Below are positions 33,537 through 41,754 of a DNA stretch of 44,238 nucleotides, piece by piece. This stretch comes from a candidate division WOR-3 bacterium (GTDB taxonomy: Bacteria; Hydrothermota; Tepidihabitantia; SM23-42). Both the position numbers and the translations under genes were made by a program. How positions within the stretch are numbered: the stretch's first letter is position 1; each line of letters starts with the position of its first letter. The DNA is taken from contig DRIG01000014.1 in assembly GCA_011052815.1 (NCBI GenBank), positions 1 through 44,238 on the forward strand. The letters are read 5' to 3'. The notes under the pieces were generated by a model that saw only the letters and a list, made by a program, of their open reading frames with translations, was not told the origin of the DNA and made no database searches.

Positions 33537-35397
33537 TGTGTTTCTTCGCTTTTTGTCGGTAGAGAAGCCTGTCGGCGTAATCTATGAGCCTTCCGAGGCT
33601 CTTCCCGTGTTTGGGGTAGACTGCAATACCGTAAGAAAATTTGATGGATTCTTCGCCGCCTATTATTTTCTGACTGTTTATATGTTTGATTACATTTTTG
33701 ATGAAAACTTTTCCTCTTTCCAGATTTGTCTTCGGTAGAAGTATGATGAATTCATCCCCACCGTATCTGATAACCTTTCCCCGTTTCCCAACTATTTCAA
33801 CCAGATTTTTTGAGAATATCTTCAGAAGTTCGTCACCGTAGAGATGGCCGAATTCATCATTATAATGTTTGAAATTATCCAGGTCAATCATAATTAATGC
33901 GATAGGGGAGACTTTTTCGTTTATGAGTGTTACTATTCTATCCCTTAAGAAACGATAATTGTACACCCCGGTCATTTCATCTTTATTCGACAGTTTTTCA
34001 ATCTTTTCAAACAGCTGGGCGTTTTCTATCGCCATCCCCAGGAAATCGCCGAATGTTTCCAGGAGCTGTACCTGTTCAAGTGTGGGAATGAGATGGTTTA
34101 CCGGCCTGTCCAGGGATAATAAAGCTACAAGCTCCCGATTTTTTGAGTAGACGGGTGAAATGAAGATATCACCGGGATTCCAAAGATTGGCGAGTCTTTT
34201 TCGCTGGGAAGGTGAAGGAAAGACTTCATATTTTCTTATTTTCCGCTCTATCTTGTTAACGGCTTTTGAAGGGATGTAATACGAGTTTGAAATGCGATAG
34301 CGATTATTGAATAATTTTTCGACAACCACCAGAGGAGGTTGGATCGATTGTGCCTGTTTCAGCCTTGAGTTTGAAATTCCTACGCCGGTGATCCGCCGGA
34401 ATGATTTTGTCTGCGGGTCATAGAGTGAAAAGAGAATCCTTTTGAACCCCAGTAATTTATGCGCCCGCTGTAGTATTTCATTGAAAAGCGAGGAGAGATC
34501 TAAGGATGAAAGCATGATTTTTACGAGTTCCTGGATTCCCTGACTCTGCTTGAGTGCTCGATTCAAAGCGCGGAAGAGGTCGATACGTTCAAGGGCCAAC
34601 GCCGCCTGATTGGTCAGAAATTTCAATCTTGTGATGGCGAATATTTTGTCTTTTTTCATAATATCATCGAATATTATGAAAAATCCACGCAGTTCATTTT
34701 TTATCGTAAAAGGTACAAAACTTATCTTTTTCCGAATCCGCTGCGCAGACAGGAGTTTTGAAAAGAATTGATATTTTTTGGTGACGGTGAATATCTGCTG
34801 TATATAGAATAGTTTATTGTAAATATTGGAGGGGATTTGAGTTATCTTCATTGTTTTTTTGCTGCCGATGATATTATCATCTTTGATGTAAAAGAGGAAG
34901 ATATCTCGGTTGGAAAGCATCCTGCGGGCTGCTGATTCGAGATCTTTGATTACTTTTATCTCGTCGAGGGCGGTGGTGATATTGAGATTGAGCTGATTGA
35001 TTATCTGCGTTTCAATAATTCTGTTCTTTGAGATTTGTCTGATTTCAAGGGCCTTGGCGATTATTGACAAAAGATATTGGATGTCGTTGTACTGGAGTTT
35101 TGATATTTCGTCTTTCTTTTTGCCGAGGATGTAGATTTTGTATGTGATATTTCCTGATACAACACGGAACCACAGCAATTTCTTCGATTCTTTTTCTATA
35201 CGAAGTAATTGTCTTCTGGTTGCACCTTCGCAGTATTCAAGTTTGGTTTTCTTGCCGTATCTGGAGAAGACGGCGTAACCGTCGGCGTTCAATCCCTGAC
35301 TCAATGCCTTTCCTATTTTCTGTAGGCTGATATTCCAGAGGTCGACTTTGTTCAACTGAGTCAGGATATTACAAACTGCGGTTTCCGATGCTTTCAT
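33526..35397 (-). CDS. GAF-domain diguanylate cyclase
   Basis: 623 residues with no transmembrane helix. Three GAF-like segments (about 1-125, 135-290, 300-465) precede a GGDEF domain (about 470-620). The active site is intact: MIDLDNFKHYNDEFGH and RYGGDEF (GGDEF at 546-550), followed by SYGIAVYP and YADRLLYRQK. The RxxD inhibitory site expected a few residues before GGDEF is absent (KRGKVIRYGGDEF), so product feedback through that site is unlikely. It should make c-di-GMP in response to a ligand or redox signal in the cytoplasm. It overlaps the upstream gene by four bases and the kinase gene by 11, so a shared transcript with porY and porX is very likely. Confidence 0.9.
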   Translation of the reverse strand: MKASETAVCNILTQLNKVDLWNISLQKIGKALSQGLNADGYAVFSRYGKKTKLEYCEGATRRQLLRIEKESKKLLWFRVVSGNITYKIYILGKKKDEISKLQYNDIQYLLSIIAKALEIRQISKNRIIETQIINQLNLNITTALDEIKVIKDLESAARRMLSNRDIFLFYIKDDNIIGSKKTMKITQIPSNIYNKLFYIQQIFTVTKKYQFFSKLLSAQRIRKKISFVPFTIKNELRGFFIIFDDIMKKDKIFAITRLKFLTNQAALALERIDLFRALNRALKQSQGIQELVKIMLSSLDLSSLFNEILQRAHKLLGFKRILFSLYDPQTKSFRRITGVGISNSRLKQAQSIQPPLVVVEKLFNNRYRISNSYYIPSKAVNKIERKIRKYEVFPSPSQRKRLANLWNPGDIFISPVYSKNRELVALLSLDRPVNHLIPTLEQVQLLETFGDFLGMAIENAQLFEKIEKLSNKDEMTGVYNYRFLRDRIVTLINEKVSPIALIMIDLDNFKHYNDEFGHLYGDELLKIFSKNLVEIVGKRGKVIRYGGDEFIILLPKTNLERGKVFIKNVIKHINSQKIIGGEESIKFSYGIAVYPKHGKSLGRLIDYADRLLYRQKAKKHNEH

Positions 35398-36137
35398 TCT
35401 TCGATGATCTTTTTATTGAACAATTTTGCACATTTATAGAGTTCATCACGTCGACCGCAGTATGCATCGGAAAAATAGAGGATTCTGTAAAGTTCCGGGT
35501 CGGAAAGAGAGATCTCTTCATCGACCGCTATTCTGTCGCCGTTCCATACCTCCGTATCCTTGTCGTTTATAAAAAGCAGCGGTTTCTTCTTATTGAATTT
35601 TTGCAGCACTTCTTTTTTCTCTTTTAGGTTGAAAGCAAAGAAATTTTTTAATTTATATTGTTTGATATTGAAAAATTCGGCAAGTGTCTGTAGGTTGTCT
35701 TTTATGAGGATATTATAATAGGGATATATCTTTTCCGTATAAAAGGATATTCTCCTTTCCACCGGCACGAGATAGGGAATGGCGATATTCGGCGGCTCAT
35801 TCAATTCGATGAGATAATCGAATTTCTTTGTACTCAATATCTCTTTCAGCGATTTATACTCTTTACTGAACAGTTTAAGGGGTGTTTTATAGTAGATTGT
35901 TTCATATTTTTGCAGTTTAAGAAAACGACAGATATTCGTAAGCACTTCGGGTAAGAGAAGCACGATTCTTCCCTTTTTGTGTAAGCCACCGACAATCGCC
36001 AACGCCTCAAGGGCAGAACCTACTTGATGCGGCATTGAAATCAGGAAATCCGCTTTCCCTTTGAATCCGAGAGGGGTGAAGTTCTTGGTAAATCTTCTTT
36101 TGCTCGAATTCAGATAGATTCTGGTTAAGATACTCAT
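35394..36137 (-). CDS. Unknown protein, weakly similar to family 9 glycosyltransferases
   Basis: 247 residues, soluble, Lys-rich. [18 protein letters not shown] near the N-terminus, followed by a hydrophobic strand IVLLLPE and later [11 protein letters not shown] and VERRISFY, recalls the layout of heptosyltransferase-type GT9 enzymes (GD.....PA...L, then D..I.L, then R.GF). The diagnostic residues are mostly missing and the protein is shorter than usual, so it may be a degenerate or regulatory relative. I would not assign activity. It sits between clpX and the GGDEF gene with four-base overlaps on both sides, so it belongs to the same transcript and is presumably functional. Confidence 0.6.
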   Translation of the reverse strand: MSILTRIYLNSSKRRFTKNFTPLGFKGKADFLISMPHQVGSALEALAIVGGLHKKGRIVLLLPEVLTNICRFLKLQKYETIYYKTPLKLFSKEYKSLKEILSTKKFDYLIELNEPPNIAIPYLVPVERRISFYTEKIYPYYNILIKDNLQTLAEFFNIKQYKLKNFFAFNLKEKKEVLQKFNKKKPLLFINDKDTEVWNGDRIAVDEEISLSDPELYRILYFSDAYCGRRDELYKCAKLFNKKIIEE

Positions 36138-37348
36138 TGGGCGCGTTTTCTCTTGCGTTTTATGTAGATAGGTTCGGCGTTTTCCGTTATTACCTCTTTA
36201 TTTATTATACAGCGGTCGATACCTTTGAGGCTGGGCAGTTTGAACATAATGTCGAGCATAAAGTTTTCCATTATAGAACGGAGGGCACGTGCTCCGGTAT
36301 TATACTTTATCGCCTTTGATGCGAGTGCCTCCAGTGCTTCGTCACTGAATTCCAGCTTAACCCCTTCCATTCTGAAATATCTGGAGTATTGTTTGAGTAA
36401 CGCATTCTTCGGTTTCGTCAGGATTTCAATAAGCGCACTCTTTGATAGTTTATTGAGAGGCGCGATGATCGGCACCCTCCCTACAAATTCAGGTATTAAA
36501 CCGTACTTCACCAGGTCATCAGGTTCTATCTCTGTAAGAATGTTCTTTTCTTCGGTCGTTCTGTTTTCCCGCTGTTTTTTAAAGCCGATTCTCTTACGGT
36601 TTAGTCTTTTTGATATTATCTCTTCTATGCCGGTGAATGTACCCCCGAGTATGAAGAGTATATTTTTGGTGTTGATCTTGATGAATTCCTGCTCAGGATG
36701 TTTACGGCCGCCGTGCGGTGGTACACTGGCTTCAGTTCCTTCGATGATTTTAAGAAGTGCCTGTTGTACCCCTTCACCGGAAACATCACGGGTAATGGAG
36801 GGAGAATCCGATTTACGGGCTATCTTGTCGATCTCATCAATATATATTATTCCGATCTGGGCGGCTTGGATATTGAAATTCGCCGCCTGAATCAATCTCA
36901 GAAGGATATTTTCGACGTCTTCCCCGACATATCCCGCTTCAGTGAGGGGGGTGGCGTCGGAGATGGAAAACGGAACATGCAGCAGGCGTGCCAGTGTTTC
37001 CGCTATGAGCGTTTTGCCGGTCCCGGTCGGTCCGATCAAAAGTATGTTGCTTTTTTCAATTTCCACATCCTTGTGTTTCGCCATTATCCTTTTGTAGTGA
37101 TTATATACCGCCACCGAAATCACGATCTTCGCCCTTTCCTGATCGATTACATAGTGGTCAAGGAATGATTTTATTTCTGCAGGCTTGGGAAGGGTGAAGT
37201 TGTCAAGTTGCGAAAATTCTTCTTCCTCGTTGAGTATTTCATCCAGCAGCCGCACGCATTCATTACAGATATAAGCTTTATATCCTTTGAACAGTCGCTT
37301 CACTGATGGTTTTGAACGCTGACAGAAATGGCAGACTATTTTCGGCAT
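36134..37348 (-). CDS. clpX: ClpX, ATP-dependent unfoldase of ClpXP
   Basis: 404 residues, normal length. The N-terminal zinc-binding domain has Cys6, Cys9, Cys28 and Cys31. The AAA+ domain has Walker A GPTGTGKT (106-113), pore loop GYVG (139-142), Walker B IIYIDEID (Asp171/Glu172), the RKH pore segment in [10 protein letters not shown] and an IGF tripeptide (RKRIGFKK) that docks on ClpP. The sensor-2 region NTGARALRS is near the C-terminus. It recognises and unfolds substrates for ClpP in the cytoplasm. It starts 2 bases after clpP with GAGGA upstream, and ends in a four-base overlap with the next gene. Confidence 0.98.
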   Translation of the reverse strand: MPKIVCHFCQRSKPSVKRLFKGYKAYICNECVRLLDEILNEEEEFSQLDNFTLPKPAEIKSFLDHYVIDQERAKIVISVAVYNHYKRIMAKHKDVEIEKSNILLIGPTGTGKTLIAETLARLLHVPFSISDATPLTEAGYVGEDVENILLRLIQAANFNIQAAQIGIIYIDEIDKIARKSDSPSITRDVSGEGVQQALLKIIEGTEASVPPHGGRKHPEQEFIKINTKNILFILGGTFTGIEEIISKRLNRKRIGFKKQRENRTTEEKNILTEIEPDDLVKYGLIPEFVGRVPIIAPLNKLSKSALIEILTKPKNALLKQYSRYFRMEGVKLEFSDEALEALASKAIKYNTGARALRSIMENFMLDIMFKLPSLKGIDRCIINKEVITENAEPIYIKRKRKRAQ

Positions 37349-37350
37349 CC

Positions 37351-37935
37351 TTATTTCCTCTTTTCCATTATCTCATCGATTATTCCGTATTCTTTCGCCT
37401 CTTTTGAAGACATAAAATAATTTCTGTCGGTGTCTTTGGCAATCTTCTCTTCAGGTTGACCGGTATGTTTGGCGAAAATTTTATTGAGGACTTCTCTGAT
37501 CGTCAGGACTTCTTTTGCATGGATTGCGATGTCAGACGCCTGCCCCGAGAATGCTCCCTCTGGTTGGTGAATCATAACCCGGGCATGGGGAAGGGCAAAT
37601 CTTTTTCCTTTTTCTCCGGCGGCGAGCAGCAGGGCGGCCATACTTGCCGCCATGCCGATGCAGATGGTGGAGACAGAGGGCTCGATGAACTGCATGGTGT
37701 CATAAATGGCGAGTCCTGATGAGACCACGCCGCCCGGTGAATTGATGTAGAGGTAGATATCCTTGGATGAGTCTTCTGCTTCCAGAAAGAGCAGTTGAGC
37801 CATTACCAGATTTGCTACGGTGTCATCGATCGGCGTACCGATGAATATGATCCTTTCTTTAAGCAGGCGTGAATAGATGTCATACGCCCTTTCACCCCTT
37901 CCTGTTTGCTCAATGACGTACGGTACGGGTATCAT
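37351..37935 (-). CDS. clpP: ClpP protease subunit with Asn in place of the catalytic Asp
   Basis: 194 residues. The ATG at 37935 has AAAGGAGG upstream and gives the family start [20 protein letters not shown]. An earlier in-frame ATG at 37986 would add 17 residues inside tig. Catalytic Ser98 (GMAASMAA) and His123 (MIHQPEG) are present. The position of the third triad residue (DRD in Bacillus, Asp172) is Asn172 here, in DTDRNYFMS; the codon is AAT. Listeria ClpP1 is known to have Asn at this site and to be weak on its own. The start overlaps the tig stop by 26 bases and clpX follows at 2 bases. The protein should form the ClpXP chamber, but its intrinsic activity is in doubt. Confidence 0.96.
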   Translation of the reverse strand: MIPVPYVIEQTGRGERAYDIYSRLLKERIIFIGTPIDDTVANLVMAQLLFLEAEDSSKDIYLYINSPGGVVSSGLAIYDTMQFIEPSVSTICIGMAASMAALLLAAGEKGKRFALPHARVMIHQPEGAFSGQASDIAIHAKEVLTIREVLNKIFAKHTGQPEEKIAKDTDRNYFMSSKEAKEYGIIDEIMEKRK

Positions 37936-39124
37936 CACGTGCCTCCTTTGGTGATATGATACGGCTTCTTTCATTGATCTTTGCATGCTTGAAGAGAAAA
38001 TCGATGGTCTTTTCTCTTGTCAAAATATCAGTGAAATAATTTAACAGATTAATGCGGTTCTCTTCGGTCACCTTGATGCCCAATGCAGAGATGAGATTTT
38101 TCACTTCTCCTTCTTTTATCGTGATTTTTTCCTTTTCAGCGATTCTGTCGAGGATTATGTTCAAACGCGCTCTCTTCTCTGCGGTCTCCATAAATCTCTC
38201 TTTATTGGCATCAGAATCCTTTAATTCCATTCTACTGAGTATTTTATTATATTCATTCTCAATGAGTATTTTTGGTACTTTGAAGTTTATCCTTTCCAGA
38301 AGGATTCTCGATAATGAGTCCTTTAATTCTTCTTCCTGTCTTTTCTCTTCCAGCGCCTTTGCATTTTCGAGCAGTTTTTTCTTCAATTGTTCAAGATTTT
38401 CATAATTCTGTTTCCTGGCGAATTGCTCATCGATCTGTGGAAGTATTCTTTCTTCAATCTTCTTGATTTTGATCTTGTAAATTTTCTCACCGGCTTTCAC
38501 CTCTTTGGTTTCCGATTTTTTAACACCGACGAGCGCCCGGTTGAGTTCGTCAGGCAGACTGCGGTTTCCGATCTTTACCGCGATGTTCTTCTGGTTGTTC
38601 TCGATCTTGCCGTCCTTCAAGATAGTGAGGTTCATCGTTACGATGTCATCCACCACTGCAGGGCGTGAAACTTCTTTGACGACGGCATATTGTTCCTGCA
38701 GTTCCTGCAACGCCTGATTCAATAGATAATCTTCGGGCAGAGCTTCTTCTTTAAACAGTTCCAGTCCCAGGTAGTTTTCAACTTCAAAATCAGGGATTAC
38801 TTCAACACGCAGCTGAAATTTGATATCTTCACCCTCTTCCAGGTTGAGCAGTTCTGCCTGGGATACAGGACGCCAGTTTTTTTCTCTGACGACTTTAAGG
38901 AACGAATCGGTGATAAGACTGTGCATCGCCTGTGATTTCAGGGTGTCGCGATATCTGCTTTTTATGATTTCCTTCGGCACCTTTCCTTTTCGGAAACCCT
39001 TGAGTGTCAATTCCTTCTGTAATTTTTTTATTTCCCTGTCGATAAAGCGTTCCAGCTCGGCACAGGGCACAGAGATATTCAATTCCTTTTCTATCTCTTT
39101 ATCATTCGTGATTATATATTCCAA
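37910..39124 (-). CDS. tig: Trigger factor
   Basis: 404 residues. The N-terminal ribosome-binding domain has the signature [13 protein letters not shown]. The FKBP-like domain (about 150-235) includes [18 protein letters not shown]. The helical C-terminal chaperone arms fill the rest. It binds near the ribosome exit tunnel and folds nascent chains. The start is a TTG at 39124, chosen because GGAGG lies 6 bases upstream and the sequence MEYIITNDK then matches the family opening; no in-frame ATG is better. The gene begins only 17 bases after the tRNA-Leu 3' end and overlaps clpP, keeping the common tig-clpP-clpX order. Confidence 0.96.
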   Translation of the reverse strand: MEYIITNDKEIEKELNISVPCAELERFIDREIKKLQKELTLKGFRKGKVPKEIIKSRYRDTLKSQAMHSLITDSFLKVVREKNWRPVSQAELLNLEEGEDIKFQLRVEVIPDFEVENYLGLELFKEEALPEDYLLNQALQELQEQYAVVKEVSRPAVVDDIVTMNLTILKDGKIENNQKNIAVKIGNRSLPDELNRALVGVKKSETKEVKAGEKIYKIKIKKIEERILPQIDEQFARKQNYENLEQLKKKLLENAKALEEKRQEEELKDSLSRILLERINFKVPKILIENEYNKILSRMELKDSDANKERFMETAEKRARLNIILDRIAEKEKITIKEGEVKNLISALGIKVTEENRINLLNYFTDILTREKTIDFLFKHAKINERSRIISPKEARDDTRTVRH

Positions 39125-39141
39125 ACATCGCCTCCATCATA

Positions 39142-39223
39142 TGCGAGGAGGGGGAATTGAACCCCCATCCCATACGGGACTGGATCCTAAATCCAGCGCG
39201 TCTGCCAGTTCCGCCATCCTCGC
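39142..39223 (-). tRNA. tRNA-Leu (anticodon TAG)
   Basis: On the minus strand the 5' half GCGAGGA pairs with TCCTCGC at the 3' end. The anticodon stem CTGGA/TCCAG holds the loop TTTAGGA, giving TAG. A long variable arm (TCCC GTAT GGGA) marks a class II tRNA, and the T arm is GGGGGTTCAATTCCCCC. The discriminator is A, as expected for Leu. CCA is not encoded (TATG follows), so it must be added enzymatically. It reads CUA and other CUN codons. It lies between a consensus promoter and tig and appears to be cut from the tig-clpP-clpX transcript. Confidence 0.97.
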
Positions 39224-39256
39224 GAAAATCGCTTCAGAATCGGCTTCTTTTTAGTT

Positions 39257-39284
39257 ATTATATACCAAAAAGAAAGTTTGTCAA
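39257..39284 (-). promoter_or_regulatory. Promoter of the tRNA-Leu-tig-clpP-clpX unit
   Basis: On the minus strand TTGACA (39279-39284) and TATAAT (39257-39262) are perfect consensus with a 16 bp spacer. The start point would be near 39250, about 27 bases before the tRNA. No other clear promoter is visible before 30895, so it may serve the whole operon. Confidence 0.85.
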
Positions 39285-39289
39285 GTTCA

Positions 39290-40753
39290 CTACTTCCAGG
39301 GAACTTCAGGTTCTGTTTTTTTAAAGCAATACTTTAAGATGTTCATTAAAATTATATAAATAAAAGGTAAAAGCAAAAAGCGAAATCTCATATTTTCGCT
39401 CATCTCGATTAAGTTGCCGACAGTGGTGACATAAATGATATTGTAGCAGATAAAGACAGGGAGGGGTTTGTATTTTCCCGGCGGGGTGAGTGCTCTGTCG
39501 CCGCGTACTGCAAGCAATATACTCCATAAATAGATGAACGGTATGAAAAGGTAAAGATAATTCAAATGTACTTTCCGCGCCTGACCTGCTCTGTTTATAA
39601 AGTCGGCGGACCAGACTTTACTCAGAATATCACCAATGAGGTATTTTTCATAGAAATCGACCCATCCTTTAATTGCTTTTCTATTGTGACCACTGATGAT
39701 GACACTGTCGGAACACGGCCTTAAATAAGTATAGAGTGCCTTGATTATCGAAAGTCCGTAACAGCCGGGATACCTCGTTATGAGATACTTTGCCGCATCA
39801 AGATAGTGGTCTGAAATCGAGATATATGCGATATGGTTGAAATTTATATAACCGGTCGATTTATATTTCTCATCGAGTACTGGGATGCCGGTTACAGTAT
39901 CAAAGTTTGCATAGTTGCTGTAAACTTCAGGAGGACGGAAAGGCATTATTCCTGCGATTTCAGACACTTCTTCGTTTTCTACTGAACTCCTTAATTCATC
40001 AACAGGAACCGTCCAGGTCATCTTTATTAGATTCATCCCGAACCAGGATGACAGGGAGATTTGGTGGAATATCAGGTAATTTTTGATATGGACGGCGAAG
40101 ATGATCAACAGCGGCAGGGCGGCGCACAGGATGATTTTTTTGATTTCTTTCTTTTGAAAGAGGATCAACCCGGCGATGGCTGCCATCATCCAGATCGTGT
40201 GGAATAATGTTCTGGTGAGTACTATCGAGCCGATGGTGCAGAAGAAGAGAAAAAGATACAGCCGGCGGTTCTTTTCAAGGTATTTATACAGAAAAAAACA
40301 CGAGACGAGGAGCAGGAAGGTTACCGGATATGTATAGAAAAGCCAGTTTTCCAGAAGAAGGATCGGCGGACTTATGCTGAAAAAGATCGTCACCGGTAAA
40401 GCGATCATAGGGGGAATCTTCAGTTTTCTTGACATCAGATAGAGTAAGATGGTCATAGACAGACCGATCAACAGATATATTGTTTTGAAGACCAGCAGTT
40501 CATGACCGCTGAATAATTTCAGGACAATGCCCAGAAAGAGATTGAAACCGGGCGGCTGGCTGTGGAGATATAAGAGGCTGCGGAAAAGGTCGGATTTCAG
40601 ATACAGCGGGTCGAGGAATTGAAAGAACCAGTAGAGCGGAGTTATGTTAAAATGCACGCCGCTCCAGGTGAGAACCGCCCGTGAGACCGCGAAGACAAAG
40701 AAGAGAATGGTAAAATCTGCTTTATACGCGGATTTTTTGAATAAGGCGGCCAT
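39290..40753 (-). CDS. Polytopic membrane glycosyltransferase-like protein (GT-C type)
   Basis: 487 residues with about ten transmembrane helices and a loop of about 120 residues (about 245-365). LHSQPPGFNLFLG after the first helices resembles the PPG-type loop of GT-C enzymes (GT39/ArnT-like). The late ENMRFRFLLLPFIYII resembles their final 'E..R' helix. Such enzymes transfer sugars from lipid carriers on the outer face of the inner membrane. The substrate and the exact family are not readable. The ATG has AGAGG upstream. It starts 22 bases after the YbbR gene, so the two share a promoter. Confidence 0.7.
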   Translation of the reverse strand: MAALFKKSAYKADFTILFFVFAVSRAVLTWSGVHFNITPLYWFFQFLDPLYLKSDLFRSLLYLHSQPPGFNLFLGIVLKLFSGHELLVFKTIYLLIGLSMTILLYLMSRKLKIPPMIALPVTIFFSISPPILLLENWLFYTYPVTFLLLVSCFFLYKYLEKNRRLYLFLFFCTIGSIVLTRTLFHTIWMMAAIAGLILFQKKEIKKIILCAALPLLIIFAVHIKNYLIFHQISLSSWFGMNLIKMTWTVPVDELRSSVENEEVSEIAGIMPFRPPEVYSNYANFDTVTGIPVLDEKYKSTGYINFNHIAYISISDHYLDAAKYLITRYPGCYGLSIIKALYTYLRPCSDSVIISGHNRKAIKGWVDFYEKYLIGDILSKVWSADFINRAGQARKVHLNYLYLFIPFIYLWSILLAVRGDRALTPPGKYKPLPVFICYNIIYVTTVGNLIEMSENMRFRFLLLPFIYIILMNILKYCFKKTEPEVPWK

Positions 40754-40775
40754 GATTAAAACCTCTTTGTTGTCT

Positions 40776-41696
40776 TTAATAAATTTTTATCCGGAATTTT
40801 TTTGGATTTGAATAGATCGGTTTTATGTATTCCGGCAATAGGATCGCCGCCGGCAGGGCGTAATCTCCGGGAGAAAGTTTTGTCAATGTTATCTTGACGA
40901 TGATATCTCTCTTCTTCAATCTGTTGATTCTTTTTTCCGGCCCCTGGACGATCAATGTGTCGAGGCTGATTTTTTCGGAAGTCACCCGTTGATTCGGTGT
41001 AAAGATCAATTTCAGTGGTATATTAGTAAACAGTTTTTCAACAGTCTTTTCAATCCTCACTTCCAGACGGACCTCTTCTTTTGAAACCTGGATATTGGAC
41101 GCTGTTTTTTCTATTTTCAACTTTGTCAGAAACGGGGAGCTTGTATTTCTCACGGAAAGGGTTTCAGTAGGGATCGCCGTGATGTTCTTCAAGATATTCG
41201 CCGGCCCTGTTATTTCCACTGTGTCGAGCACTATAATATCACTGACCGAGTGTCCTTTTTTCGGAGAGCCTTTAAATGGCACATTTATCTTTACGACTTT
41301 TGTTTTTTTTCGATCCACGGTGACTTTTATTGAAGCGGTGTTGTAATAGAGTGTAATGTCATCGAATGCGACCGGAATGAGCAGTTTTTTCACGGGGATG
41401 GTGTTTTCACCCAGTTTGGGTTTGTTCAGATCGCAACGTGCTTTCGGCGGTGCCGCCCAGGTCGTCAGTAAAGCGCCTCCCCGGCCGCTGAACACCACAC
41501 GCAGTGACGGGACTGAATCGACGAGGATCAGGGAGTCCGGGAGATTGGTATAGATGATTTGAATGTCTTTTTCATACTGGTAATTATTATCTATCGCCAC
41601 AAAGAACCAGAGTCCGAAACTGAAGATGATGGCGACGATCTTCCGAATAGGGTCATAGACGATGAATTCCACGATCGGTTTTACATTTATCTTCAT
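40776..41696 (-). CDS. YbbR-domain (CdaR-like) protein
   Basis: 306 residues. One transmembrane helix (about 19-36, KIVAIIFSFGLWFFVAI) is followed by repeated YbbR-type beta domains outside the cytoplasm, for example VEITGPANILKNITAIPTE and LIVQGPEKRINRL. In other bacteria CdaR binds and controls the diadenylate cyclase CdaA, whose gene usually lies just upstream. Here no cyclase is adjacent, since the next gene upstream is a permease, so a c-di-AMP role is only inferred. The ATG lies 6 bases after a -10 element and has no Shine-Dalgarno sequence, so a leaderless mRNA is predicted. Confidence 0.88.
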   Translation of the reverse strand: MKINVKPIVEFIVYDPIRKIVAIIFSFGLWFFVAIDNNYQYEKDIQIIYTNLPDSLILVDSVPSLRVVFSGRGGALLTTWAAPPKARCDLNKPKLGENTIPVKKLLIPVAFDDITLYYNTASIKVTVDRKKTKVVKINVPFKGSPKKGHSVSDIIVLDTVEITGPANILKNITAIPTETLSVRNTSSPFLTKLKIEKTASNIQVSKEEVRLEVRIEKTVEKLFTNIPLKLIFTPNQRVTSEKISLDTLIVQGPEKRINRLKKRDIIVKITLTKLSPGDYALPAAILLPEYIKPIYSNPKKFRIKIY

Positions 41697-41702
41697 TTTG
41701 AT

Positions 41703-41730
41703 ATTATACTTATTACAAATAAATAATCAA
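41703..41730 (-). promoter_or_regulatory. Promoter of the YbbR gene, predicted leaderless
   Basis: On the minus strand TTGATT (41725-41730) and TATAAT (41703-41708) are 16 bp apart. Six bases separate the -10 element from the ATG at 41696, so the mRNA should begin at the start codon. Confidence 0.7.
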
Positions 41731-41754
41731 GAATAAAATAGTTCAGGGCGGCTG

